Shown here: positions 10,643 through 22,699 of the stretch, in pieces
Position numbering within the stretch: the first letter of the stretch is position 1
How the letters are laid out: each line of letters begins with the position of its first letter
From: Branchiostoma floridae
Lineage: Eukaryota > Chordata > Leptocardii > Amphioxiformes > Branchiostomatidae
Length of the DNA: 64,000 bases
Assembly (NCBI RefSeq): GCF_000003815.2
Contig: NC_049989.1
Location: 1,725,644 to 1,789,643, forward strand
Direction: 5' to 3'
Notes under the pieces: generated by a model
The model's input: only the letters and a program-made list of their open reading frames with translations
Told to the model about the DNA's origin: nothing
The model's database searches: none
Position numbers and translations under genes: made by a program

Positions 10643-12059
10643 ATGACTATGGACTTTATGAACGGCCGTGACGACGTTAGGCCAAAGTGCGCTGCACACA
10701 AACATCAACAAAAGGTACAGAATTCTGATATTAGTTCCAAAGGCTTAAACGACATATCTTTACTATCACTGAATGTCCGTGGATTGCTTGAAAAAAACAA
10801 AAGGAGGTCATTATTATCATATGTTAAAAACCAAAAAGCTGACATAATCTTTCTTCAAGAAACGCATTTCACTGCAGAGACAAAAGACGTTTTATCTAGA
10901 GAATGGCAAGGCCCTTGTTTTCAAGCCTTCGGATCAAATTGTAGCAGGGGGGTAGCAATATTGATTAAGCCTTCAGCCAATTTTATGTTAATAGACTGCA
11001 AATACCTAGATAGTAATGGAAGAACCCTTCTCCTGAACTGCACCATAGATGATATAGAGCTATGCTTAGTAAATATTTATGCCCCAAATAAGGTTAAAGA
11101 AAGAAATAACTTTATTGTGAAACTGTCAGATTGGTTAAGTAGCTTAGACCCCACTAACCTAATTTGTGGTGGAGATATAAATTGTGTTTTGAATCCTGAA
11201 CTTGATAAAAAGGGGGGTAGACTAGATACTGCAGGAAGGTCTGCTAAAGTTGTGAAAAAACTATGTTCTAGACTGGAAATATGTGATGCTTATAGGTTAG
11301 TTAACCCCACCACCCAACAATTTACTTGGCGCAATCTTACAAAGAATGTAGCCTGTAGACTAGATTTTTGGCTAATTCACAAGACCCTTGTAGGAAAAAT
11401 TGACAAATGTGATATAAGACCTGCAATACTTACCGATCACCAAGCCATATTTCTAAAACTCAAATTCCATAACTATGCCAGAGGCCCTGGAACTTTTAAA
11501 CTAAATGTAGATTTATTGAGAGACAAAGAATACTTTGAGAATATCTGTAACTTAATTCAACAAGAGAGTAATAAGAACACTACATCAAATAGAGATAAAC
11601 TAGATTTATGTATGATCAAAGTAGCTGAGTTTTCAAAACAATATGGAGCCAAGAAAGCCAGAGAAAGCAGAGAACAGATAGAGAGGTTAGAGAAAAAAGT
11701 CTCCTTTCTTCAAAATGAGATAGATAAAAATCCAACTAATGACAATATACTTAGCTACAAGCAAGCACAATCTAGCTTAGAAGACCTTTATATGAAAAAA
11801 TCACATGGAGCTTATGTAAGAGCTAGAGCCAAATGGAGAGAAGAGGGGGAAAAACCTACTAAGTACTTCTTAAACTTGGAAAAGAAAAGAGGAAGTGACA
11901 AGGATATTAACGCATTATCCATTAATGGAAGAGAGATTAATAGAGACTCAGATATTCTTTGTGAATGTAAGAAATACTATGAACAACTATACCAGGAAGA
12001 CAATATAAGTGATGTAGCCATGGATCAATACTTAGAAAGTGTACAGTTAGAAAATATTT
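10643..12059 (+). pseudogene. retrotransposon ORF2, first part: AP-like endonuclease and linker
   Basis: The endonuclease begins near residue 35 (SLNVRGLLEKNKRRSLL) with the catalytic blocks FLQETH, NIYAPN, GGDINCVLNP and, at the end, LTDHQAIFL. All are expected for an L1-type apurinic endonuclease that nicks target DNA. The following linker is Lys/Glu-rich and probably helical, with WREEGEKPTKYFLNLEKKR, a typical pre-RT motif. The original protein is cut off at 12059 by the CR1-type insertion. The open frame nevertheless continues into the insert, giving an artificial 1406-codon chimera. Confidence 0.85.
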
Positions 12060-14863
12060 CTCGAAGTTTACTACCCAAGATTGAAGAACTCAGATCTTTG
12101 GTATCCACGATGAAGTTCAGTGTTCTATGCGTAACTGAGACTTGGCTAAGTAGTGAAATTGTTGACCGTGATATCGAACTGGAAGGGTACCAGGTGTACC
12201 GGAAAGACAGGAACAGACATGGAGGTGGCGTCATGATGTATGTCAGTGATTCTCTGTACACGACAAGACGTGGTGATCTTGAGAATGACGAGATAGAATC
12301 TATCTGGTGTGATGTGACCAAAGCCAATACCAATCTCTTAATCAATTGTTCATATCGCCCGCCATCAGCAGATGACACATTCTTTGACCTATTCGAAACT
12401 CAGATTCAGAAAGCAACGGACCAAGCACATGCTGTTAAAGTGATCCTCGGAGATTTCAATGCAAAGAACAGCAACTGGCTTAACAGCAACACAACTGACA
12501 ACCCGGGACGTCAACTTGACAACATTTTCATGAACCATGGTCTAGAACAGGTGCTTCACGAACCGACCCGTGGGAGGAACTTGTTGGACCTGATTGTCAC
12601 CTCCCATCCAGTAATGTGTCACCAAACGGGCACCTTAGCTCCCCTTGGTGACTCTGATCATCTTGCAACAGCAACTGCGCTCAACCTAAAGGCAAACCAC
12701 CACAGCGGAAAACGCCTCGTCTGGTTGTATAGCAAAGCGAACATTGAAACCCTTCACCAACACATTGCAGCCGCCCCCTGGGATATCAACCACGTTTTTG
12801 ACTCCATGGACGACATCTGGGATTCATGGTACAACATGTTCATTGCCATATGCAAACAACACATCCCTCACAAGTTTGTCTCTACCACTAGGACAGCAAA
12901 GCCTTGGATACATTCTAACAAAGAGATCAAAACAGCTATCCGTAGAAAACACCGCCTACACTCCAGAGCGAAACGGATAAATACTGAGGTAACGTGGGCC
13001 ACCTACAGAAGACAAAGAAATCTAGTGACTGCACTCACAAGAAGGGCCGAGTCAGCTTACATTGAGGAACTCGTGAATGATGTGGAGACTGGCAACACCA
13101 GGCGATTCTTCACATATGCTAAATCTGCTCTGGGAAATACCTCAACGGGTATCCCAGCTCTTAAAGTCGGTTCAGCCATACTGGAGACTCCGGAAGAAAA
13201 GGCTAATGCCCTGAACAATTTCTTCATAAACCAGACTGATCTTCCCGCTAGGAATGACCCAGCTCCAACATTCCACCCGACAACTGTCCCGGGAACAGTC
13301 TTGGATTCTGTTCAGCTGTCAGTTGAGGAAGTACGACAACAACTAAGTTCCCTGAAAGTAGGAAAGTCATGTGGACCCGACGAAATATCCCCCAGGCTCT
13401 TACGCCTAGTAGCAGATCCGATCTCAGCTCCTCTAAGCTGCCTGTATAACAAATCTCTCCAACTCGGGCAGGTACCTTCGGAATGGAAAAAAGCTAACGT
13501 AACCCCCATTCACAAAGCCGGTAGCCGCCACCTCTCAAACAACTACAGGCCTATATCACTACTGAGCGCAGTGTCAAAGGTTATGGAAACCCTGGTGAAC
13601 AAGCGACTAATTGCCCATATAAATCCGATACTGACTGACCACCAAAGCGGGTTTAGACCACTTGACAACACCGCACTGCAGCTGTGCCGACTAATGGAGG
13701 AATGGACCGACGCCATGGATAGAGGACAAATTGTAGGCTGCGTATTTCTTGACCTCCGAAAGGCCTTTGACAAGGTCTGGCACGCAGGACTTCTTGCTAA
13801 ATTAAAAGCATACGGGATTAATGGCCCCATGCTCAACTGGTTCACCAGCTATCTTTCCGATAGACGACAACGTGTCGTCATTCAGGGAGTAGGCTCCGAA
13901 TGGAAATCTCCATTAGCCGGAGTGCCGCAAGGATCCGTCCTCGGACCGACACTTTTTATACTTTACATCAACGATCTGGCCACTAGCCTTACACAGTGTC
14001 AAACAAACCTATTTGCCGACGATACATCACTGTCTTCTTGCCACCGCTCTATCGACTGCGTAGTCGCATCACTAAACAGTGAGTTGAGCTCTGTGTCAAC
14101 CTGGCTCTCAAAATGGAAACTAGAGGCTAATATAGACAAGTGCAAAGTCATGTTTATTACGTCTCGCGCCCTTCCACGATCGATTCCTCCTGTGATCCTA
14201 GGAGGAACTGTTTTACAGGTTGTCACCAGTCATAAACACCTAGGCGTCACTGTCACAAATACCCTGTTCTGGTCAACACACGTAGAGATCATCTCAACAA
14301 AGGCTAGGCGATCATCCGGACTACTATGTGCTCTACGGAAGAAGATTCCGAAGAATCTACTTCTCAGGCTATACACTATGATCACAAGACCAAGTCTAGA
14401 GTATGCTGACATTGTCTGGGCCGGCCTTACCAAACGTGACCAAAAGATTCTGGAATCTGTCCAGTACCAAACCACCAGGATTATCAGTGGCCACTTCGGA
14501 CTACCGTACCCTTCATACGAACGTCTCTACTCCGAACTATCCCTACCGTCACTACAGTACCGACGCAAGTTCCACACGGCAGTAACCATGTACAAACTGT
14601 TGAATGGACGCTGCCCCCCACACCTGCAAAGTCTGCTTCCTCATGCACGAGCGTCTGCTATCGACTCCCGCTACCCCCTAAGAAACAGTGAACATTTGAC
14701 TACTCCTGCATACAAGACTACACGATCTCAGAGAACATTTGTTAGCAGAGCAATTTCCCTCTGGAACTCTCTCCCCAGTAGTACCCGCACAGCTAGCACC
14801 ATCAGCTCCTTCAAACATAGACTGCGCACGTCGCCTGATAACAAATACTCTGTAAACGCTTGA
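12060..14863 (+). CDS. CR1-type ORF2 (endonuclease-reverse transcriptase), N-terminally truncated
   Basis: The frame starts inside the endonuclease (SLLPKIEELRSLV), keeps VTETWLSSEI, GDFNAKNSNW and the DSDHLA catalytic end, then passes a linker into the reverse transcriptase. RT landmarks in order are KVGKSCGPDEISPRLL, the NYRPISLLSAVSKVMETL block, QSGFRP, FLDLRKAFDKVWH (motif A), GVPQGSVLGPTLF (motif B) and LFADDTSL (catalytic motif C), then the thumb. The C-terminus has LWNSLPSSTRTA and FKHRLR, typical of CR1/Jockey-group elements. There are about 930 uninterrupted codons, so the copy is young. It lacks its own start codon. Confidence 0.85.
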
Positions 14864-15169
14864 TAAAGTATATCATAGTTTCCTAATAGTCATTGTATTA
14901 CTGATAGTAGCTATTGATGGCAACAACTACTGTTCCTACTGAACGATCTGCACTGTAGTACGTATACATTATAGCGTTCAAACGTGTTAATCGCTGACTA
15001 ACTAGCCTTATATAGATAACCGAGTAATATCATTTGTATCATAGACTGACATTCTAGATCGTACGACTGCTAGTCAAGCTGTAAACACGGATCGCCTCTG
15101 TAGTCAAAGTTACATGTATCGTTAATACTGTTGTATACTGTATACTATTATATAACGTATATTGTAATG

Positions 15170-15264
15170 TTACCAGGGCTAGCCCTTGATAATAGCCTCA
15201 GGCTAGTTGGGTAGCCCTGGCTGTATTTCTCATGATTATACAGCCGAATAAATCAAATCAAATC
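15170..15264 (+). other. CR1-type 3' hairpin and (aatca)n tail
   Basis: Two self-complementary arms (ccagggctagccc and gggtagccctgg) enclose a smaller pair (agcct/aggct) just before the tail aataaatcaaatcaaatcaaat. CR1/L2-type reverse transcriptases are known to recognise conserved 3' end structures, so this is the probable recognition site for copying. Confidence 0.6.
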
Positions 15265-16246
15265 AAATATTTTGAGCCAAACTGACAGAGAATTCTTAGA
15301 TAAACCAATTACTAAAGATGAATGTAAGGATGCCCTTTTCTCTATGAAAGAAAACAAAAGCCCTGGCCTTAATGGCATTCCCTCCGAATTCTTTAAGACG
15401 TTTTGGCCCTATATAGGAGACCTAGTTTATAATTCTATCCAGGAAACATTGGTAGAAGGTAAAATGCCTGTTTCACAAAGACGTGCAATGCTAAGGTTAA
15501 TACACAAAAAAAATGAACGCCACCACCTAGTCAACTGGAGACCAATTAGCCTTCTCAATACTGAATATAAAATATTTGCCTTTGTTCTTGCCAACAGACT
15601 TAAGAAAGTTTTGCACAAGTTAATTGATAATGACCAAACAGCTTATATCAAGGGTAGATTTATTGGACAAAATGTAAGACTTATTAATGATGTTATTGAA
15701 TATGCTAAAACCCAAAATATCCCTGGAGCAGTAATCTTCCTGGATTTTAGTAAAGCTTTTGACACTTTGAATAGAAAATTTATGTGGAAAGTTTTAGAAA
15801 AATTTAACTTCGGCTCCTCATTTATCAGTGCAATAAAATGCATGTATAATGACATTAGCAGCACCATCAGTAATAGAGGATGGTTATCTGACTTCTTTCC
15901 CTTAAAGAAAGGCATACGTCAAGGCTGTCCCATATCTGCTCTTCTATTCATCCTCACGGTAGAAACTATGGCTGTAAAGATTAGACATGCACAAGAAGTG
16001 GAAGGAATTAAAGTTAAAACACAATCTACTGAAACTGTTGACATTAAAATCTCACAGGTAGCTGATGATACCACCTTATTTGTTTCTGACCTTACATCAA
16101 TGGAAAATGCCTTCAGACTTATTAAAGATTTCTGTAGTGTTTCAAGCCTAAATTTAAATGTTAAAAAATGTGAAGTTTATGGATTGGATCCTATGTTGAC
16201 AGACAAGACACTCCCTTGGGTATATCTTGGCCAAAGACACCTATAA
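15265..16246 (+). pseudogene. retrotransposon ORF2, second part: reverse transcriptase core
   Basis: This resumes in the original L1/Tx1 frame right after the CR1 insertion (LSQTDREFLDKPITKDE). The RT follows with KSPGLNGIPSEFF, WRPISLLNTEYKI, FLDFSKAFDTLNR (motif A), GIRQGCPISALLF (motif B) and QVADDTTLF (motif C, ADD present). The frame shifts near 16,200-16,215 (around actcccttggg), after which the correct reading continues in another frame. The 16246 stop is therefore a mutation, not a true end. Confidence 0.85.
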
Positions 16247-17754
16247 AATCCCTAGGCATATACTTCTATAACTCATCCCTACACCATGAATGTGAACTGC
16301 TAAACTGGGAGAAAAAAATTGAAAGACTGAAAAGCACACTTCAAATCTGGAAAGGTAGAAAACTAACTCTTTTTGGAAAAGTTACTGTCTTAAAATCCCT
16401 TGCCCTTTCACAAATAATCTATAACATGTCTATGATTATTACCCCACCTTGGGTGATTAACATTGTAAAGAAAGAAATGTTCACTTTCCTGTGGAATGGT
16501 AAAAAAGATAAGATCAAAAGAGATGTTGTTAGCCAACCTATTGAGTTGGGAGGTTTAGGCCTGACAAACTTAGATCACCAAAAACAAGCCCTACTTGCAT
16601 CCTGGGTACCAAGATTAGTAAGGAATGACAACGCAAGATGGAAAGTTATTGCTTTAACATTTATAAACTCCCTTGGTCCAGACAATTTACTATTACATAT
16701 GAATTTTACTTCTGATAAAGATGGTCCTGACATGAGTAAATTCCCCACATTTTATAAACAGGTAATATCATCCTTCCACTCTGCTGGTGGAGGAGGTAAG
16801 AACAAACCCTCTAGTGTAAGTGAAATAATGGGTGAAACTATATGGTGCAACAAATATGTAAGATCACAAGGTAAAACAATTTTCTTTCCAACCTGGATAA
16901 AAAAAGGCATCATATTCATAAAAGATGTATTCCCCTTAGACAAGTTCATGTCTCTAGATCACTACCCTCACCTAAACCTAAACACAAGACCAAATGGTAT
17001 TATTGAACATAAAACTCTGTTTCAAGCTATACCTCTTACATGGAAGAAAGCTTTAAGAAACCATATAGGCCCAATTCCTTTTCAAAGACTAGATCTTAAC
17101 ACCCTTACCCCATATATATTTGATGGTAAAACAACAAAACAAATCAAAAGTAAGAACACCTGCAAATTGTTTTACAGTACAATAATGCAGGCACAGGTCA
17201 AGGAACCAACATGCTCTAAAAAATGGCAATCCATATTTCCTACTGAAGCCCTGGCATGGGAAAATATCTGGGGATTGTTAAGCACACAGACCTGTAAAGA
17301 CACTAAGTTAGCAGAGTTAAACTACAAACTATTACACCGGATATTACCATGTGCACACAACCTGCACAAATGGGGTATCAAAGATGAAACTGGACATATA
17401 TATAATGCAACATGTACATTATGTAGTAGTGGAAGCATAGAGGATTATGAACACATGTTCTTTAGATGTGAAAGACTGTGTAATTTCTGGGAATTAGTTA
17501 ACACATATGTGCCATTGCCCAACATAAAAATTACTTGTCAGGAGATTTTACTTGGAAAAATTGATCATGTAATAACCTGTAAAGACCAGAAAACTAGAAC
17601 CTTTACTGTTACTGTGGCTAAATGGGCAATCTTTAAAACTTGGATCTGGCATATAAATGATCCACACCTGTATATAACCAACCTCTTTAATGTCTTTAAA
17701 AAAAACTTTGAAGAACGATTATACCATAATAGACTGACAGCAAGTGTAGACTGA
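16216..17754 (+). pseudogene. retrotransposon ORF2, third part: thumb, C-terminal region and zinc cluster
   Basis: It continues the protein after the frameshift (PKTPIKSLGIYFYN is a conserved L1/Tx1 post-RT motif). It runs through WKGRKLTLFGKV and FLWNGKK to a zinc-binding cluster CTLCSSGSIEDYEHMFFRC near residue 405 of this part. It ends at TGA 17752-17754. With parts one and two, ORF2 has a normal domain order and length for the clade. Confidence 0.85.
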
Positions 17755-18052
17755 TTATACATATTTCCTATTGATACATTGTACTTTGGAATGAACCCTG
17801 CATATTGTTGGACTACTCTATGCTTCATCATAGTGTAGTAACGAACATATTGTACATATTCCTAGACTCCCTAGTAGTTTGACAAATGTACTTCATGTAT
17901 TTTGTCTTTACTGACTGTTCCACTACTCATGTCATTCGTCCAGACCTACCAGTATATGTTATTCCTCCATGTGCAATAGTACTCGACTGTACAAACGCTG
18001 GTCCTAGTATGTATGTTTGACAAATGTACTACAGTTGTTGTTTTTAATAAAA

Positions 18053-18084
<32 letters not shown>
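17755..18084 (+). other. 3' untranslated region and A-rich tail of the L1/Tx1-type element
   Basis: About 290 bp of non-coding sequence is followed by tttaataaaaaaaaattt and then 23 A residues up to the target duplication. An AATAAA-like string is merged with the A-tract, as often happens at L1-type 3' ends. Confidence 0.75.
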
Positions 18085-18085
<1 letters not shown>

Positions 18086-18098
18086 CAATCGATTTTTC
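18085..18098. repeat. right copy of the 14-bp target-site duplication
   Basis: It is identical to 8745-8758 and directly abuts the poly-A tail. Confidence 0.85.
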
Positions 18099-18340
18099 TA
18101 ACGGTTTCTAGCGACCTACCAAACCTGAAAAAAATGTCAACTACACAGACACACATACACAGACAAACGAAAAACTATATTTTCCTTTTCATAGACTTAA
18201 ATATGCGCTTCCATTGTCAATATTTACAAATCATAATACAAATTAAACAACTCATAAAGTGATAAAGGTTGAATAGATATAAACAATTATACATTAAACC
18301 TCATGCAAGATACCCACTAACAAATTGATGACTTAGAAAT

Positions 18341-18825
18341 AGCAATAGTAGTTTAACTTAATGCTTGATGACTAAGGACATATCTGTAAAGAAATAGGGA
18401 TATAACATCATAAAAATGTAACAAAAAACAAACATACAAGCAAAATGTATAGATTGAAACAAACTGTGACAATGAGATTTCTTAGATAGTTGTGTGTCTC
18501 ATAATTATATTTTTCATTAGGTCATTAAATTCAACTAAATACTGGCAAAGTTGTAAGGTCTGACTCAAGTTACTACAAATTTGCGAGACATAAGCGTAAT
18601 GGAGAACTTGGCTTACATTGTTCCGTTTTAACTTGCATCTGTTTAAGGTTGTTCCGCTGAAAAATGTAATTATGAGACACCCAACTGTTAAAAATCTCAT
18701 GTTCACAGTTTGTTTCAATCTATAAATTTTGCTTGTTTGATTTGGGTACATTTTAATGATGTTATATTTCTATTTCTCTACCGACATTTACTTAGTCATC
18801 AATTATCAAACTACTACTGCTTCGT
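18341..18825. mobile_element. palindromic MITE-like element with arms of about 165 bp
   Basis: The left arm (18341-18517) and right arm (18656-18825) are near reverse complements around a loop of about 140 bp. Matching landmarks are ttgatgactaag with its complement cttagtcatcaa, and tagattgaaacaaactgtg with cacagtttgtttcaatcta. There is no open frame of note. Long-arm fold-back structures of this size are usually non-autonomous DNA transposons. Confidence 0.6.
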
Positions 18826-18834
18826 TTGAGTTGT

Positions 18835-20640
18835 TTAACCCTATCCGGACTAGGGGTGGGGGGCTAAAAGTGCCTGCGGCAACTTTGACGACGTGTCGCT
18901 CCCAACCGGCTTGTGCTAGAACAACCAAACTTTTTGACTTTCCTAGAATATTGTTTACAAAATTTACCATAAAAGAAATTACCTATGTATGATGTGATTA
19001 GATAAAGCTTTAAAAATACTTATTTCTTATCAAATGTAATTCATCAGCTGGCTGAAAAACGTTTCACTGAAGTTGTGTTGTGCAACAAATAAACCATTCA
19101 TGAAATTGACCTGCAGGTGCAAGATCGTGTTTAATTTGGCCTCAATGCATTCATATATTTTTGCTTGCTCAGCGAAGTGACGAAGTCAATTGAAATTTAT
19201 GTAAGTAACGTAGCAAATATGGACTGTGCTTTGTTTATTGCAATTTACGTACTAGTATATGTAAACGTAAGCATTGACTAACATTAGTGAAACGGCCAAT
19301 GCGTTACTTTGAATTGTGTTCAAATTATAAATATTGTAGGATGTATTTTTTCCAGTTTTGTTGTTGGTACAGATACATACTAGTCATGTTCTTGCTGATT
19401 TACATGATTTCACAGGATTCTGTGTAAAAAAAGTAGATTGTGAATTCAAAATTTACCGTGTGCATTTCTTGGTAGATGATAATAAAAACTGCCGGTTCAT
19501 ATTTTTCCATAAAGGACGTGGTGCAACATATACCCCAAGACTGCAGATGCAAGATAGAGACTTGCTTGATCCCTGCTTGTTGGGCGGTAGTAGAAAACAA
19601 AGATGCAACACAACGAGGAGAGTAGCATGATGCACTACCTAATGCTGCAAGTATGTTTATACTGCCATTCATGTATTCAGCTAGGGTGATAATGTTGACA
19701 AGAATTGTTGTGGACACACTGTATATTATGATATTTTATGGCTTATGATATGATAAACAATGAAAATTGAAAGCACCTGTCATGGAATTTGTCGGATAGC
19801 ATGTTTAAGCATAAAACATCTGTTCTTTTTTAAAAGGCCATTGCTGTTGAAATCAGCAGTACACGCCTTTTCGTGGACAGTCCAGGACATTACCAGTACT
19901 TCACAGAGTCTGATGTTTGCAGACTGAAAAGCACACATAGGCAATGATGGTGTTGTCATCTAACTGATACAACAGACGGCAATCTTGTATTTTCTACAAG
20001 ATGACAAGAGGTTACCCCATTGTTGCAACCATGACGTACACTTTTGTCATACATCAATGTGTGATTTCTTTTAGAGAACCCGGGGGTAGCTGTTAGAAAA
20101 ACTAGAGAGCTTCAACAAAGATGAGCAAGGCAAAAGAAACGGGTCTTGAAAATATGTCATCATGGCATGGACATTAGATAAACATATCTAACATACAATG
20201 TGCAACAAGCACTTGACAAAGACTCGATCCGCGTTTGATAGCACAATAGACGATATTTGGTCCTCTCCTTACTTAGACATAGTCATACTTACATGACTTT
20301 GAGTAACGCATTGTGTTTAACGTAGTCTGTTTTAAACGGATTCCTATCGACGTTGGAGCAATTCGCATACATGGACCTAGCTCGTGTTAACGAGGGTTTC
20401 GATAGCTCTGCCATACCAAGGTAACAATGGAGATATTTTTAAATATCAACTCACGGTGGACATTAATGTTTTACGAAATTCACCTACTTGTCATCTTTTT
20501 GTAGAATACAGTATATTTTGGCTGACGCACCTAAAGGGTAATTTGTAGTTTGCATTTGCTTTGAATTTCGACTTACGTCCAGGTGCGGTCCATGTCTAGA
20601 TGATCAGGTCCAGCTGCCGATACCCACCCCTAGTTTGCAG
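18835..20640. mobile_element. possible TTAA-type element (degenerate)
   Basis: The left edge is TTAACCCTATCCGGACTAGG followed by a G-run, much like the 30.99-kb element (TTAACCCTATTCAGACCGG). A weak complement (cccacccctag) occurs at 20620-20632, but the very end is lost. The interior is non-coding. The left end is convincing; the right boundary is a guess. Confidence 0.35.
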
Positions 20641-22680
20641 TATATCTTGTGTGAACCTATAATCGGACACTGCAAATATGCATAATTCCATGTATTATTT
20701 AAGCTACAGAATTGTTACACCCACATCTTAAAACATCGTAAAAGCTTCCTTTCTCTAATTCATACTGGAGACTTGAGTTCCAGTAATATGAATTTTCTGC
20801 ATAGCTTGGGATCAGATTCTTTAGAAATAAAATGTTGTACGGTATAATTTGATTACTTGTACCTTGTAGCATGACAAAGTGCTATATAGATATCACACAG
20901 GGCTTTGCTCACTAAAGGTATCTGGCTGAAGTTTTTGCCTTTCAGGAAACACTTTGAGTGGATGGGAAACGAAGCCGGTGAGTTGTCGAAGAAGGGACAA
21001 ACCTGCTTGCTTTTGAAGAGGCCATAGGTCAGTGAAGTTGCTATCTATGATATTAACAATAGTGAGCAGTCAGTTTTTGGACTTATTATTCAATTCCATC
21101 TTTTACTGTAAAGTTTATATACAGTGGTGTTACCATTGAATTGCGTGCAGTTTTATGTATCCATATGATACCTCAGACTTTAGGGTTGTTGAGAGACAGT
21201 TTAGGTAGACATGAAGAAAAACAGTTGTCTCCACGCTCGTCTCTCTCTTACTACATATACTAGTGGTATCACAAAACATGGGTTAAATGCAGGAAAACTA
21301 TTTTATATTAGGTTTTGCTGATGACGAAATACCAGAGACAAAGGATCCCAATATGTCAGTGTAAGCATGCTGGAATTTGATTTGAAAAAGAATGAATCGG
21401 AGAAGGCGCCTGTCTTCAGAGACCTCTGGATAGAGCATACTTTTTAGGTGTAACTAATACAACCAAAGTCGTACACCATAGCAGATAAGTTGTGCATCTT
21501 TGACCTAATTAAGCGCTGGTTAAGACAAGTCGTGGGCAGCCACAGCACTCGGCGAAACCAGAGTGCTGCCACTTACCCCTAACCTTGGGCAGATGTGACT
21601 TAGGCCAAAATGTTCACTATGGATGGCAGGTTCTGTGAGACCTGGATACTTGGGCGCCGTTTGGCTGTCATCTGTCCTGTCATAGTCTACATGGCCTGAG
21701 AAGCATAACGACCCCGTGGTAGCCAGAAATAAGATGCGGCAGGTCTGCTTTCAACCCGTAGGTCAATATTGTTCCACCTTCTGTCCAGATTGTCTTAAGA
21801 CAAAATTCAATATGTACCAACAGTTCTTAAACGCGCTGTACCACAAGGCAAAAATGATTCGTGGCAGTGTGAAAAAGCTCACTGAAGTGTTGACTCAGGA
21901 TAAGTAGCAGATTGAGTCGTTTGATGTTGAGGAAGAACTATAAGATGCCAGAAGGGATGTAGACATCCTTGAAGGGAACGCTGTAATTACAGCGTAGGCG
22001 GATGAAAGGTACAACGACAATGTAAAGATACTTTAAATAAAATTCATGAAATTGGTTGTTGCTACAAAGAAAAGAAACAGTGATCAGGTAGGTTGTTTGC
22101 TTGACTTTCTTAAAAGTTGGACGTCTCCTAGAACATGCTATTGCAGCATCTTGCAGAATACAGACATAGCAGATAAATATGACAAACAACTACAAAGTAC
22201 ACTGTACAGCTTATCAGCCAACAAAGACTCACGTATGAAACAACTGGGAGACCCAGAAAGCATGAAGTGTTAAAGAGAATTGAAACAAGTCAATGCAAGT
22301 TAAAACGAATACGTCAATGTCATCCTGTGTGAGTAAGATACACTCTCTTGAAACCGACATCCAAGCCTTCTGGAGGAAACAAATCAAGACATAGAATCTG
22401 AAAACTTTAAGCTGGTGGCATGTTCAGAACTGGTATTAGTTTGGCACAAGGCTAAATAATCCAACCAAAACGGTACAAATATTAGACAGCTTGCCAACAA
22501 AATAAATTTGTGGGTGAGTTGAGATTGCGCAAATACTTTACTTGTACTGAAGTAGTAATGTTGTCAAATGTATCAGTAAGAAACGTTGAATTCAATTTAC
22601 TTGCCTCGTTATTGGCACAGGATGAAGATGATAAAAAGCGGTACTGCTAGTTGTAATTGATATATTTTAACGACATTACC
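20641..22680 (+). other. non-coding or heavily decayed sequence
   Basis: Between 21.7 and 22.3 kb short plus-strand frames follow each other, split by stops (for example QYCSTFCPDCLKTKFNMYQQ and KKLTEVLTQDK). They look like the remains of a protein, possibly from a mobile element, but I cannot name it. The rest shows nothing recognisable. Confidence 0.3.
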
Positions 22681-22699
22681 GTGCATTTGTCGGCTCTAT

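Larger units (their letters stand above)
12060..15264 (+). mobile_element. CR1-type non-LTR retrotransposon nested in ORF2 of the L1/Tx1-type element
   Basis: An 8-bp repeat, aaatattt, occurs at 12052-12059 and 15265-15272 and brackets the insert. Inside are an endonuclease missing only its extreme N-terminus, a complete CR1-like reverse transcriptase, a 3' untranslated region and a short (aatca)n tail, the usual end of CR1/L2-type elements in place of poly-A. It is therefore a 5'-truncated copy in the same orientation as its host. Removing one target-repeat copy and the insert restores the host ORF2 frame exactly, which confirms the boundaries. Confidence 0.9.
8759..18084 (+). mobile_element. 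full-length L1/Tx1-type non-LTR retrotransposon, interrupted by a CR1-type insertion
   Basis: From 5' to 3' it has a 628-bp 5' region (8759-9386), ORF1 with zinc knuckles, ORF2 with apurinic-type endonuclease, reverse transcriptase and C-terminal zinc cluster, a 3' region (17755-18045) and an A-rich tail. Perfect 14-bp target duplications bracket it. Total span is about 9.3 kb; without the 3.2-kb insertion it would be about 6.1 kb, normal for this clade. Having both a 5' region and ORF1 makes it an uncommon full-length copy. One frameshift in ORF2 and the nested insertion make it inactive. The perfect target duplication suggests recent arrival. Confidence 0.9.
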
